Below are positions 52,100-60,910 of a stretch of 64,000 bases of DNA, one piece after another (position 1 is the first letter of the stretch; every line of letters begins with the position of its first letter). The DNA is taken from NCBI RefSeq assembly GCF_000316035.1, contig NZ_ANHX01000004.1, positions 354,502-418,501 on the forward strand. The letters run 5' to 3'. The notes beneath the pieces were generated by a model. The model worked only from the letters and a program-made list of their open reading frames with translations. It ran no database searches and was not told the DNA's origin. The position numbers were made by a program, and so were the translations under genes. The stretch comes from Paenibacillus sp. PAMC 26794 (GTDB lineage Bacteria; Bacillota; Bacilli; Paenibacillales; Paenibacillaceae).

Positions 52100-54145
52100 A
52101 TGAAATTGGAAGAAATATCAGTTAAGCAAATTAACGGCGTGAGTGCTCTCAAAGAGGGAGAGCTTCACGCCTTTGGCATCTCTACTGTTAAAGACCTGCT
52201 TGAATATTATCCGTTCCGTTACGAGGATTATCGTCTGCGTTCACTTAGTGAAGTGAAGGATGGGGACAAGATCACGATCCAGGGACAGGTGATGGGTATT
52301 CCTGTATTACAACGATACGGCAAAAAGTCCCGTCTCACCTGTAAGATCATGACGGAAGAGTGGATGATTACAGCCACCTGGTTCAATCGCCATTTCCTCA
52401 AAGAACAACTTACCCCCAATCGGGAGATTGTGATTACGGGAAAATGGGAACAAAAACGCATGCAGATGACAGTGACTGACTCGGAGTTCCCCGATAAAGG
52501 CGATGGACGTTCAGGAACATTGCAGCCTGTATACTCGGTAACCGGCAAGCTGACGCAACAATGGATGCGCAAAACGATCAATCAGGGGTTAGTTCAATTC
52601 GGAGAACTAATTCCTGAGATTCTGCCTCAGTCCTTGATGAAGAAATACAGCTTGATGCCTCGTAAACAGGCGATTGCGGGGATTCATCGTCCACAGGACA
52701 ACCGGGAAGGTCAACAGGCCAGACAGCGGATGGTGTATGAAGAACTGTTCCTGTTCCAGTTGAAGATGCAGGCGTATCGTGCGCTCAACCGAAATCGCAT
52801 GGATGGTATAGTGCATACTACGGATAATACGACGATTCGTGAGTTTGTACGCAGTTTACCATTTGAACTGACAGACGCTCAAAAAAAGGTGGAGCTTGAA
52901 ATTTTGCATGATATGCGTTCGCCCTATGCAATGAATCGGTTATTGCAGGGTGATGTCGGATCGGGTAAAACGGTTATTGCGGCAATTGCGCTATACACGA
53001 CTGTTCGATCTGGGTTCCAAGGGGCTCTGATGGTGCCTACAGAGATTCTGGCGGAGCAGCATATGCGCTCACTGCAAAAGCTGTTTGAACCGTTTGGGGT
53101 AACCGTAGGGCTGTTAACGGGCAGTGTAAATGGACGTAAACGTAAAGATCTGATCGCCTCGTTGCAAATGGGCATGATTGATATCGTGGTGGGTACACAC
53201 GCCCTGATTCAGGAAGATGTCTTCTTCCGTGATCTGGGTCTTGTGGTGACGGACGAGCAGCATCGCTTCGGGGTGAATCAGCGCAGCGTTTTACGTCGCA
53301 AAGGATATAATCCGGATGTGTTAACGATGACAGCTACGCCAATTCCACGGACACTTGCGATTACGGCTTTTGGGGATATTGAGGTATCCACGATCTCAGA
53401 ACGTCCGAAAGGACGGATTCCAATCTCTACGTATTGGGTCAAGCACGATATGATGGAGCGGGTGCTCGGGTTTATCTCCAGAGAAGTGGATCAGGGCCGG
53501 CAGGCCTATCTAATCTGTCCACTCATTGAAGAGTCGGAGAAGCTGGATGTGCAGAATGCCATTGATCTGCATGTGCAGATGCAGCAGAACTTTCCAAAAT
53601 ATCGTGTAGGTCTGCTGCATGGACGGATGACGGCTGCGGAGAAAGAAGAGATGATGCGGGACTTCTACAGTAATGATATTCAGTTGCTTGTCTCCACCAC
53701 CGTTGTGGAGGTTGGGGTCGATGTGCCAAATGCCACGTTGATGGTCATTATGGACGCGGATCGTTTCGGTCTCTCCCAGCTGCATCAGCTTCGTGGTCGG
53801 GTCGGTCGTGGTGCGCATGCTTCCTATTGTGTACTCATTGCTGATCCCAAGACGGAGGTTGGACAGGAGCGCATGAAGGTCATGACGGAAACGGAGGACG
53901 GATTCGAGGTATCCCGGCGGGATCTGGATCTCCGGGGTCCGGGCGATTTCTTTGGTACCAAACAGAGCGGATTACCCGAGTTCCGTCTTGCCGATATGGT
54001 TGCAGATTTTGCAGTGCTGGAACAGGCCAGAGATGACGTGACCCACTTAATTGAAGATGCGACCTTCTGGACCTCTATGGACTATGCACCTCTACGGGAT
54101 TTCCTACAGCAACAGCAAGTATTCAAGGGTGATCTGATTGACTAA
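52100..54145 (+). CDS. recG: ATP-dependent DNA helicase RecG
   Basis: 681 aa fork-reversal helicase for stalled replication forks and Holliday junctions. The N-terminal wedge with OB-fold covers about 1-190 (YPFRYEDYR; GKWEQKRMQM). Helicase motifs: GDVGSGKTVIA near 287, DEQHRFGVNQR near 385, TATPIPRT near 411, QLRGRVGRG near 567 and RGPGDFFGTKQSG near 615. ATG at 52100 with GAGGGATTAGAC upstream; the longer frame overlaps the degV gene. Probably the last gene of the fakA operon. Confidence 0.97.
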   Translation: MKLEEISVKQINGVSALKEGELHAFGISTVKDLLEYYPFRYEDYRLRSLSEVKDGDKITIQGQVMGIPVLQRYGKKSRLTCKIMTEEWMITATWFNRHFLKEQLTPNREIVITGKWEQKRMQMTVTDSEFPDKGDGRSGTLQPVYSVTGKLTQQWMRKTINQGLVQFGELIPEILPQSLMKKYSLMPRKQAIAGIHRPQDNREGQQARQRMVYEELFLFQLKMQAYRALNRNRMDGIVHTTDNTTIREFVRSLPFELTDAQKKVELEILHDMRSPYAMNRLLQGDVGSGKTVIAAIALYTTVRSGFQGALMVPTEILAEQHMRSLQKLFEPFGVTVGLLTGSVNGRKRKDLIASLQMGMIDIVVGTHALIQEDVFFRDLGLVVTDEQHRFGVNQRSVLRRKGYNPDVLTMTATPIPRTLAITAFGDIEVSTISERPKGRIPISTYWVKHDMMERVLGFISREVDQGRQAYLICPLIEESEKLDVQNAIDLHVQMQQNFPKYRVGLLHGRMTAAEKEEMMRDFYSNDIQLLVSTTVVEVGVDVPNATLMVIMDADRFGLSQLHQLRGRVGRGAHASYCVLIADPKTEVGQERMKVMTETEDGFEVSRRDLDLRGPGDFFGTKQSGLPEFRLADMVADFAVLEQARDDVTHLIEDATFWTSMDYAPLRDFLQQQQVFKGDLID

Positions 54146-54260
54146 AGCTTGTCATGATAGCAGGTTTTTCGTATTACCTTTGTAAAAAAAGACAAGTGTA
54201 CAAGCCCTCCCGACATATGAATAAGAAGTGAGTTCATTCTTTTGGGAGGTGCTATACGTT

Positions 54261-54548
54261 TTGGGTTATCAACAATATGGAATTAGTCCGCAGCTGGTGG
54301 AGCGGATCAAATTAAAGATGAAAAATCCCGCTGTCAAAGAGCGTATCAAAAAGTTGATTGATGGCGTGACCAAGTCTGATCTGCAAGATAAGGCCAAGGT
54401 CAGAAGGTTGGTCAAGTCTTCAGCAGTCATTATGAATGAGAATTTCTCTACGACCCAGGAGGAGCAGTTTGTTGCTTTTGTACTCGCGCAGAAGATTGAT
54501 CCGAACAATACGTTTCATTTGATTAAGCTGTGGGGGATGTTTAGGTAG
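54261..54548 (+). CDS. SpoVIF-like sporulation protein, TTG start
   Basis: 95 aa protein resembling stage VI sporulation protein F: RIKLKMKNPAVKERIKKLIDG, then KAKVRRLVKSSAVIM and FVAFVLAQKIDPNNTFHL. SpoVIF assists late spore coat assembly in B. subtilis. The likely start is a TTG at 54261, 10 bases after GGGAGGTG; an in-frame start further upstream would put the binding site inside the gene. The family call is from memory of the sequence pattern and is moderately sure. The palindromic element copy B begins two bases after the stop. Confidence 0.75.
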   Translation: MGYQQYGISPQLVERIKLKMKNPAVKERIKKLIDGVTKSDLQDKAKVRRLVKSSAVIMNENFSTTQEEQFVAFVLAQKIDPNNTFHLIKLWGMFR

Positions 54549-54550
54549 GG

Positions 54551-54772
54551 ATTCGATGTAATGTTGGGTGGGATAAAGAGCGTTGTTTACACGGGGGCAC
54601 TACGAGTGCAGTACCATCTTTCGATCGCTGTTATCCCCGGATTTTTTTGATTCCCTTTTCTAAAGGGTAAAATCCGGGGATAAAGGCGCACGCTTCGCTT
54701 CTTCAGATTGGTTCTGCCCTCTCCGTTGTTGTGTAAACGAAAGTACTTTAGAAAAACCAAATTACATCGAAT
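54551..54772 (+). repeat. Palindromic structured element, copy B (3' of spoVIF-like gene)
   Basis: 222 bases bounded by a perfect 12-base inverted repeat ATTCGATGTAAT (54551-54562) / ATTACATCGAAT (54761-54772), with GTTTACAC (54585-54592) / GTGTAAAC (54731-54738) inside. The core (54624-54727) contains nested arms CCCCGGATTTT / AAAATCCGGGG and CCCTTT / AAAGGG and the GGCGCACGCTTCGC segment, matching copy A on the other strand. An additional GCACT / AGTGC hairpin lies at 54597-54609. It starts two bases after the stop codon and ends before the gene's terminator. Confidence 0.88.
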
Positions 54773-54799
54773 GTGTATGAAGTAATTTTAGTGGGTGGG

Positions 54800-54841
54800 G
54801 CGTTCTATAAGTCAGGAAGATGACTTATGGAACGCTCTTTT
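54800..54841 (+). terminator. Terminator of the spoVIF-like gene
   Basis: GCGTTCTATAAGTC / GACTTATGGAACGC stem, 8-base loop, TCTTTT tail. Confidence 0.88.
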
Positions 54842-55060
54842 GATTGAATAACCATGGACAAGCCTTGTGGTAATTACTCGGTTGAATATTCGTTGTAGTT
54901 ATCGAAATGACCCATGACCTTGCTTGTGTTACCGCAAAAACAAAGTTTTCATTGAGTATGTTATGTTGGTTAAATCGACCATCTTAGTACTTGCGAGCTT
55001 CAAGGAATATGGGCTGATGGAAGAAGGCCAGTACCTGCCGAATGATCGCCAAGAACCACA
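54842..55060. other. Intergenic stretch between convergent spoVIF-like and response regulator genes
   Basis: About 220 bases with no supported gene, promoter or hairpin. Confidence 0.6.
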
Positions 55061-55108
55061 ACAACGAAAACAAGGAACTGGGCCATCATGCATGGCCTGG
55101 TTCCTTGT
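55061..55108 (-). terminator. Terminator embedded in the end of the response regulator gene
   Basis: ACAAGGAAC-TG-GGCCAT pairs with ATGGCC-TG-GTTCCTTGT around CATGC. The stop codon (55086-55088) lies in this hairpin, so the last seven codons form one arm. On the minus strand the tail is TTTTCGTTGTTG. Confidence 0.75.
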
Positions 55109-56666
55109 TGTTTGCGGTGAAGGATTTGTGTTGCTTTCGGTATTCCTCTGGGGTCCAACCGGTCAATTTTTTAAACACCCGAAAAAAATATTTTGGATTG
55201 TCGTAACCCAGCTGTTTGGCAACCCGGTAGATTTTATCGTCTGTGCTCGTTAAGAGCTGCTTGGCTTGACTGATCCGTAGTCTGTTTACGTAATCAGTGA
55301 AGTTCTCGGATGTCTTTTCTTTAAATAAATGACTGAGGTAACTCGGGTTCAGGTAGAACAGGGACGATACCCATTCCAGCGTTAAATCCTTGGTATAGTG
55401 ATTATCGATATATGTCCTGACGTTGTCGATCACTTGATCTGATGCGTAGGGGTTGTCTTCCTTAAGCAGAAGAGCTGTTCCCGTCAGCACCTTTACCATG
55501 TAATGCCTAATGCACTCCATATCGAACGAGACGTTCAGGACGGCCTCCAAGCTGGAAGAGGCGCTACTGTTACCTCCGTTCTGGATATAGTTACTCAGCA
55601 GCCGTTTGGTTTCCGTGATAATGTCTCTGCACTGCTCTTTCAGGTGGGCAAGCAAGGCATCAGGCTGCCGTATGTAGAAGGCAAAGAAATCGGTGATAAG
55701 CTCTTCCACCTTCGGCACATTCCCGCTCTCTATAAAAAATAATAGTTCATACGTTCGAGCCCACTTCAGTTGATGCAAAGGAAATTGCTCCTGTGAAAAC
55801 ACGTAACATTTTCCAAAATCGGTAATGGCTCGTTCGTCCAACGCAAGGATCGTTTGATGATGAGCTTCTCGGACCCCACCAATGCCTGTATGAGGCAAGC
55901 TGATCCCCACACAACAATCCGTCGTTTCGGATTTGGTCAAAATTATACTCGCTGTTTGTATCGCCATTTTCTGCAAATCAAGCTGGCCTGAGCAACCCAG
56001 ATCATGCATCAGGAAAAACAGTAGCTGATCCGTTTGTGGATGAGGAATGTACAGGCCATTCGAAAAGGTAGGTAGTTGCTGTGCTGTAAGCGGTTGAGGA
56101 CCATAAATCGTCAATAAAATGAACTGGTCAGATGCCATGATGGTGGCAAATTCCGCAGAGCGGAACACAGGTGTTTTGATGGATGAATGGGGAGCCAGCA
56201 CATAATTCAGGAAGGCTTGCATGTCTGTATCCCTTTTCATCTGCTCCGTTTCTACTTCTCTTAGGACGACTTCCCGCTGAAGAGAGCGCTCCTGTTCGAT
56301 GGCATGGATGGCTTGGTAAAGCGTACCGTGGATCTCGTCCCGGCTAAAAGGCTTCAGCAGGTAATTTACAACTTTCGCAGAGATTGCCTCCTGCATATAA
56401 TCAAAATCGGTATGTCCGCTAATGACAATTAACTTGATGCGCGGATATTGCTGGCATACTGTCCTGATCAACAGCTTGCCGTCGACCTCAGGCATGCGCA
56501 TGTCTGTAAAGATAATGTCCGGCTTGAACGATTCAATCAAAGCTAAGGCATCTGCGCCGTTATCTGCTTCGCCTAAGAGTTCAAGCGAGTGCTCAAAAGT
56601 CCCGATTTTTTTCAACAAACCTTTGCGGATCAAGGGTTCATCGTCCACAACGATATACGTGTACAT
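55086..56666 (-). CDS. YesN-type response regulator with AraC DNA-binding domain
   Basis: 526 aa transcription factor. The receiver domain (1-120) has the acidic pair DD at 8-9, the phospho-acceptor Asp55 in FTDMRMPEVDG and a Lys in LLKPF. A middle region of about 270 residues is unassigned. The C-terminal AraC double helix-turn-helix (about 425-515) is clear: LEWVSSLFYLNPSYLSHLFKE and RVAKQLGYDNPKYFFRVFKK. It should activate the divergent sugar transporter genes. ATG at 56666 follows AGAGGTG; it starts eight bases after the kinase stop, so the pair is co-transcribed. Confidence 0.93.
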   Translation of the reverse strand: MYTYIVVDDEPLIRKGLLKKIGTFEHSLELLGEADNGADALALIESFKPDIIFTDMRMPEVDGKLLIRTVCQQYPRIKLIVISGHTDFDYMQEAISAKVVNYLLKPFSRDEIHGTLYQAIHAIEQERSLQREVVLREVETEQMKRDTDMQAFLNYVLAPHSSIKTPVFRSAEFATIMASDQFILLTIYGPQPLTAQQLPTFSNGLYIPHPQTDQLLFFLMHDLGCSGQLDLQKMAIQTASIILTKSETTDCCVGISLPHTGIGGVREAHHQTILALDERAITDFGKCYVFSQEQFPLHQLKWARTYELLFFIESGNVPKVEELITDFFAFYIRQPDALLAHLKEQCRDIITETKRLLSNYIQNGGNSSASSSLEAVLNVSFDMECIRHYMVKVLTGTALLLKEDNPYASDQVIDNVRTYIDNHYTKDLTLEWVSSLFYLNPSYLSHLFKEKTSENFTDYVNRLRISQAKQLLTSTDDKIYRVAKQLGYDNPKYFFRVFKKLTGWTPEEYRKQHKSFTANNKEPGHA

Positions 56667-56674
56667 CTCTTTGG

Positions 56675-58483
56675 TCACCTCTTTTCCCAATTGGCCGGAA
56701 TTTCGAGTGTAATTCGAGTTCCTGTATTCAAATCGGTATGAAACGAAAGGCCGTAACCCTCTCCGTAATACAAAGCAATTCGTGAATGCACGTTTTTGAT
56801 GCCAATGCTTTGTTTATACCTTTGACCAACGGCGACGAATTCAGGTGGCTGCTGGAGCAATTGTCGAAGTTCCTCCGCTTGTGTTGAGGACATGCCGACG
56901 CCATCGTCCCAGATCTCAAACACGATGCTGTCCCCCTGAAACAACCCGGTAATGGTAATGGAACCCTTCCCACGTTTGTTCTCCAACCCGTGATAGATGG
57001 CATTTTCCACGAGTGGTTGTAACAGAAGTTTCAGCATGCGACGACTTCGAATTTCCGGGTCCACATTAAGGTTGAACGCGAACTTGTCACCATACCGAAT
57101 CTGCTGGATGGCCATGTAGTTTTCTACATGCTGAAGTTCTTCGCTGACCGCGACCAGCTCGCTGTCCGTTTTGATGCTGTAGCGGAACATGTCCCCGAGT
57201 GACTTGGTCATCACCACAATACTCTCGACTTCTTCGATCTCGGCAATGCTATTAATCGACTCCAGCGTATTGTAGAGAAAATGGGAGTTGATCTGTGCTT
57301 CTAATGCCTTCATCTGGGAGTCCAGCATGAGGATTTTATTCTGGTAACTTTCTCGGATATGCGTATCGATATCTTTCATCATTTTGTTGAACTCATGGTA
57401 AAGGATCCCAATCTCGTCGACTTGCCTCGTTACTTGAGGCTTGATGGTCACAAAACGATGAGATTTGGTTTTACGCATCAGTTTGGTCAATTCGATGATG
57501 GGTTTGGTGATCAGGTTGGACAAGAAAAAGGAAAGTAGAAGGAAAATGACGGCACAACTTATGGCCACGTAGAACAGCAACTTTTGCGAGATATTGTACT
57601 CCTCATACAGCCGATTCATAGAGATGTTGGCAATCACGTTCCAATTGCGGCCCGGAACCTTCTGGATTACCGTCATCATGTTATCTTGGATGGATTTGTA
57701 CTGTGAATTGCTGCCGACTTGATGCGTTGCCGCAGCCAGCGTATCGGAGAGAGGAGTGCTAACTCTACTTCCGTCGCTAGAGTACAAGATCTCGCCAGCG
57801 TCGTTTGCTAGATATAGATTGGACAAGCTTGGTGCCGGATTACGTTTTAGACCGTCAAAAATGTTCATACTGCAATCCAGCATAAACACGCCTAGGAACT
57901 CGTTGTTGTTGGGATCGTAGAGAGCTCTGGAGAAGCCAATGGATTCCTTGGCGTTAATGATGTAAGGTTTGACGCCAACTTCACCAATATACAAATCGCC
58001 TTTACGTTGGATCGTATTTAGATACCACTCATCGCGAAGTGCGACATAATCGAGGCGTAGGTCTGTGCCGCTACTGCCATAGCTTATCCATTTGCCATCT
58101 GGTGTGAAAAGGTACAAACCATTGATGTAATTGTAGCCAAGCAGAATGTTTTCAAAGATCAATTTCAATTTGCTGCGGATCATGAAGATTTCATATTGAT
58201 CGTTGGTACCGTTCAACTTGATTAGTTCATCACTCACAGTACTGTAAGCGGTTGCATTGGAAGACTGCTGAAGGAGTGTGACGGAGATCCGGTCGATGTT
58301 CTGCAAAATTTCCTCCATGCTCTTGACAGAATTGCCTATAGTTGTCGACGTCACGAGAGAGGTCTGCTCATTCACCAGCTTCGTGTAACTGCGATAGGAA
58401 CTGACAGAAACAACGATAATTGGCACGATCGATACGAGGACGAGGACCAGAAAAAGTTTAGTTTTGATGTTGAACAGAATCAT
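56675..58483 (-). CDS. YesM-type sensor histidine kinase
   Basis: 602 aa membrane kinase pairing with the YesN regulator. Membrane segment 1 is about residues 9-29; an extracellular Cache-like sensor domain follows to about 285; membrane segment 2 is about 298-320 (LLFYVAISCAVIFLLLSFFL); HAMP about 321-375; the histidine kinase domain has the phospho-acceptor His in AQINSHFLYNTLESI near 403; the ATPase has LLQPLVENAIYHGLE near 500 and WDDGVGM near 540. ATG at 58483 with GGAGGAGCACGT is preferred to 58501. The inducer is probably a sugar-related ligand, given the neighbours. Confidence 0.93.
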   Translation of the reverse strand: MILFNIKTKLFLVLVLVSIVPIIVVSVSSYRSYTKLVNEQTSLVTSTTIGNSVKSMEEILQNIDRISVTLLQQSSNATAYSTVSDELIKLNGTNDQYEIFMIRSKLKLIFENILLGYNYINGLYLFTPDGKWISYGSSGTDLRLDYVALRDEWYLNTIQRKGDLYIGEVGVKPYIINAKESIGFSRALYDPNNNEFLGVFMLDCSMNIFDGLKRNPAPSLSNLYLANDAGEILYSSDGSRVSTPLSDTLAAATHQVGSNSQYKSIQDNMMTVIQKVPGRNWNVIANISMNRLYEEYNISQKLLFYVAISCAVIFLLLSFFLSNLITKPIIELTKLMRKTKSHRFVTIKPQVTRQVDEIGILYHEFNKMMKDIDTHIRESYQNKILMLDSQMKALEAQINSHFLYNTLESINSIAEIEEVESIVVMTKSLGDMFRYSIKTDSELVAVSEELQHVENYMAIQQIRYGDKFAFNLNVDPEIRSRRMLKLLLQPLVENAIYHGLENKRGKGSITITGLFQGDSIVFEIWDDGVGMSSTQAEELRQLLQQPPEFVAVGQRYKQSIGIKNVHSRIALYYGEGYGLSFHTDLNTGTRITLEIPANWEKR

Positions 58484-58518
58484 ACGTGCTCCTCCCGCCA
58501 TTTGTCAATTCTAAAAAT

Positions 58519-58549
58519 AGTGCACCATACGAGCCAAAACAAATGCACT
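58519..58549. promoter_or_regulatory. Inverted repeat between divergent kinase and solute-binding genes
   Basis: AGTGCA (58519-58524) and TGCACT (58544-58549), 19 bases apart, inside the 131-base divergent region. Suits a regulator site for the AraC-type response regulator, though AraC sites are often direct repeats. Confidence 0.3.
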
Positions 58550-58614
58550 TTTGCCCACAGTATGATGAGAATGTGCACAAAGCAAGAATAAACATGAATC
58601 GGGGGAATGACAAG

Positions 58615-59946
58615 ATGAAAAATAGAAAACGATTGTTGCCTTTAACCTTGGTACTCCTCATGATGTTTCTGAGCGCATGCAGCTCCGGTAGTCAGGAGGG
58701 GAGCGGTACGGATAATAGCAACGGGAGTTCAGATGAATCAGGAAAGCCGATTACGTTGACGATGATGCTATCGGGAAACAAGGCGTCTGATGGAGAGGAT
58801 TTCGAGTTGGAAACCTTGCCGCGTCTGGTAAAAGAGAAGTTTCCGAACATTACCCTTGAAGTACAGAAATTGCCTGATGATCAGTACAATACATCCGTAC
58901 GTACCAAGCTTGCGGCTGGACAGGGTCCGGATATGTTCTTGATTTTTCCAAAGAATGCAGCTGGCGGCGTCAATGATTTCGCAAAGGCAGGATTTGCTGC
59001 TGATCTATCCGATCTGAAGTTCTGGGACAACATCAGCCAAGGTGCGAAGGCAGATATGTCCTATGAGGGAAAACCTTATGGAGTGGCCAAAGGACTAGAC
59101 TTCCTCGGCGTTTATTACAACAAGGAGTTGTTACAGCAGGCCGGATATTCCGAGTTTCCGAAGGATTGGCCTTCGTTCCTGGAGTTGTGTCAAAAGCTGC
59201 AGGCTGCGGGCGTAACTCCAATTGCGATGGGGGATAAGGACCCTTGGATGATCCAATTCGGTATGTACCCGATTGCTGCCAATGTTGTCTATCCAAATGA
59301 GATGGATTTTGATGTAAAACTCCAGAAAGGCGAAAGATCGTTGACTGATCCCAAGTGGGTTCAAACGATCTCCAAGTACAAAGAGCTCTATGACAAGAAC
59401 TATGTGGTGAAAAACTCGCTTGGCATTGGAAGTGCCCAATCTGCGCAGTTGTTCATCGATGGGCAAGCAGCCATGACCTTTACTGGAACATGGGACTATG
59501 CTTCCATGAAGTCCAAAGGCGCTGCCGAATTTACTCGCGGATTCGCCTCATTGCCAGGTAACGAGCCGGAACAGCCGGTGTTTGTATCTGCTGCAACATC
59601 TGCAGGATACGCTTTGAACGCCAAATCGGCAAACCTGGATGTAGCCAAGGAAGTACTGAACTACCTGTTCGATGGTGAATCAGATCTGTTCAAGGCATTT
59701 GTGGAAGCCAACAGTTCCATTAGCGTGTATAAGGACGTAAAACTTGAGAATGAATTGTTTAAGGAAGTGAATGACAACTATCAACAAACTGGGAATTCTG
59801 TCTACTTCAGCAACCAGATGTGGCCAGCCGGAGTATCGGACGTCATGCAGGCAAAGTTTGCTGAAATTATTGCTGGACAGAAAACAACGCCAGAAGATGT
59901 GGCAAACGCCATGGAAACCAAGTTCAGAGAGCTGTGGAAAAACTAG
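58615..59946 (+). CDS. Sugar ABC transporter substrate-binding lipoprotein
   Basis: 443 aa extracellular binding protein anchored by lipid. The signal sequence MKNRKRLLPLTLVLLMMFLS leads to the lipobox LSAC with Cys near position 22, then a Ser/Gly-rich linker and a family 1 solute-binding domain (LAAGQGPDMFLIFPKN, then VYYNKELLQQAGYSEFPKDWPSF and FTGTWDYASM). ATG at 58615 follows GGGGGAATG. It begins the transporter operon. The sugar is not known; a rhamnose-containing glycan is suggested by the last gene of the cluster. Confidence 0.93.
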   Translation: MKNRKRLLPLTLVLLMMFLSACSSGSQEGSGTDNSNGSSDESGKPITLTMMLSGNKASDGEDFELETLPRLVKEKFPNITLEVQKLPDDQYNTSVRTKLAAGQGPDMFLIFPKNAAGGVNDFAKAGFAADLSDLKFWDNISQGAKADMSYEGKPYGVAKGLDFLGVYYNKELLQQAGYSEFPKDWPSFLELCQKLQAAGVTPIAMGDKDPWMIQFGMYPIAANVVYPNEMDFDVKLQKGERSLTDPKWVQTISKYKELYDKNYVVKNSLGIGSAQSAQLFIDGQAAMTFTGTWDYASMKSKGAAEFTRGFASLPGNEPEQPVFVSAATSAGYALNAKSANLDVAKEVLNYLFDGESDLFKAFVEANSSISVYKDVKLENELFKEVNDNYQQTGNSVYFSNQMWPAGVSDVMQAKFAEIIAGQKTTPEDVANAMETKFRELWKN

Positions 59947-60031
59947 AACAAAACGATGCTGTCTGCTGTACAGGGGAGAATGATTGTCCTTCTTCCCTTG
60001 CCGCAGGCCCTCTTGGAAAGGATGGAGCAGG

Positions 60032-60910
60032 ATGAGCTCTACTGTAATGAAAAAGTCCATGTACTGGTTTGCTTTGCCGGCATTGATCTTCTACCTGACC
60101 TTCTGGATCTTCCCGATCCTGCGGTTGTTCCAGTACAGCATAACGGACTATAACGGGTACGCCCAAGCCTATAACTATATCGGTTTCGACAACTATAAGG
60201 AATTGTTCCGGAGCGACATCCTGGGCATTTCTTTAAAAAATACACTGATCTATACGTTCGTCACCGTCATAGCTGGCAATATCATCGGTTTGGCAATGGC
60301 TTTGCTGTTAAACATGAAAATAAGAGGAACCGGGATTTACCGTTCCCTGGCGTATATTCCCACATTGTTCAGTGCGATTGTCGTCGGCTTTTTGTGGAGC
60401 TATGTCTATATGCCGGATTACGGACTGATTTCTTCCTTTCTTGATAAACTAGGTATCGCAAATGAACTGAATTTCCTGGGTGATTACTCGACCGCGCTGT
60501 ATGCTATCATCTTCGTGGAAATCTGGAAGACGATCGGAACGACAATGATTATCTTCCTTGCAGGACTACAGACTGTTCCGAGCGACCTGTTGGAAGCCGG
60601 ACGGATTGATGGCTGCGGCTCATGGAGATTGCTACGACATGTGAAGATTCCATTATTGGCAACAGCAATTACAATCAACGTGACGTTAAGTCTGATCAAT
60701 GGACTCAAAGCGTTCGACTTCCCGTTTATCATGACGAATGGCGGTCCCGGCACGGCTACCAACACGCTGATTTATACCATCTACAAGATGGCATTTACCG
60801 AACAGCTCTTTGGTAAAGCTTCGGCTCTAGGCGTTATTTCCTTTGCCGTGATTATCGTCATTACCGCTGTCTTTGTCCTGAAAATGAACAAACGGGAGGT
60901 GTCGGCATGA
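60032..60910 (+). CDS. Sugar ABC transporter permease (MalF/UgpA type)
   Basis: 292 aa inner-membrane permease with six membrane segments. The EAA loop, which docks the ATPase, reads LLEAGRIDGCGSWRLLRHVKIPLL near residue 190-212 (split here in outline). Start at 60032 with AAGGATGGAG upstream; 85 bases after the binding-protein stop. It overlaps the second permease by ATGA. No ATPase gene is in the cluster, so a shared ATPase such as MsmK encoded elsewhere is expected (inference). Confidence 0.93.
   Translation: MSSTVMKKSMYWFALPALIFYLTFWIFPILRLFQYSITDYNGYAQAYNYIGFDNYKELFRSDILGISLKNTLIYTFVTVIAGNIIGLAMALLLNMKIRGTGIYRSLAYIPTLFSAIVVGFLWSYVYMPDYGLISSFLDKLGIANELNFLGDYSTALYAIIFVEIWKTIGTTMIIFLAGLQTVPSDLLEAGRIDGCGSWRLLRHVKIPLLATAITINVTLSLINGLKAFDFPFIMTNGGPGTATNTLIYTIYKMAFTEQLFGKASALGVISFAVIIVITAVFVLKMNKREVSA

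Noticed and set aside
54924..55253. 109-codon plus-strand ORF after the spoVIF terminator
   Set aside because: Overlaps antisense the end of the response regulator gene and includes its terminator; no family likeness.
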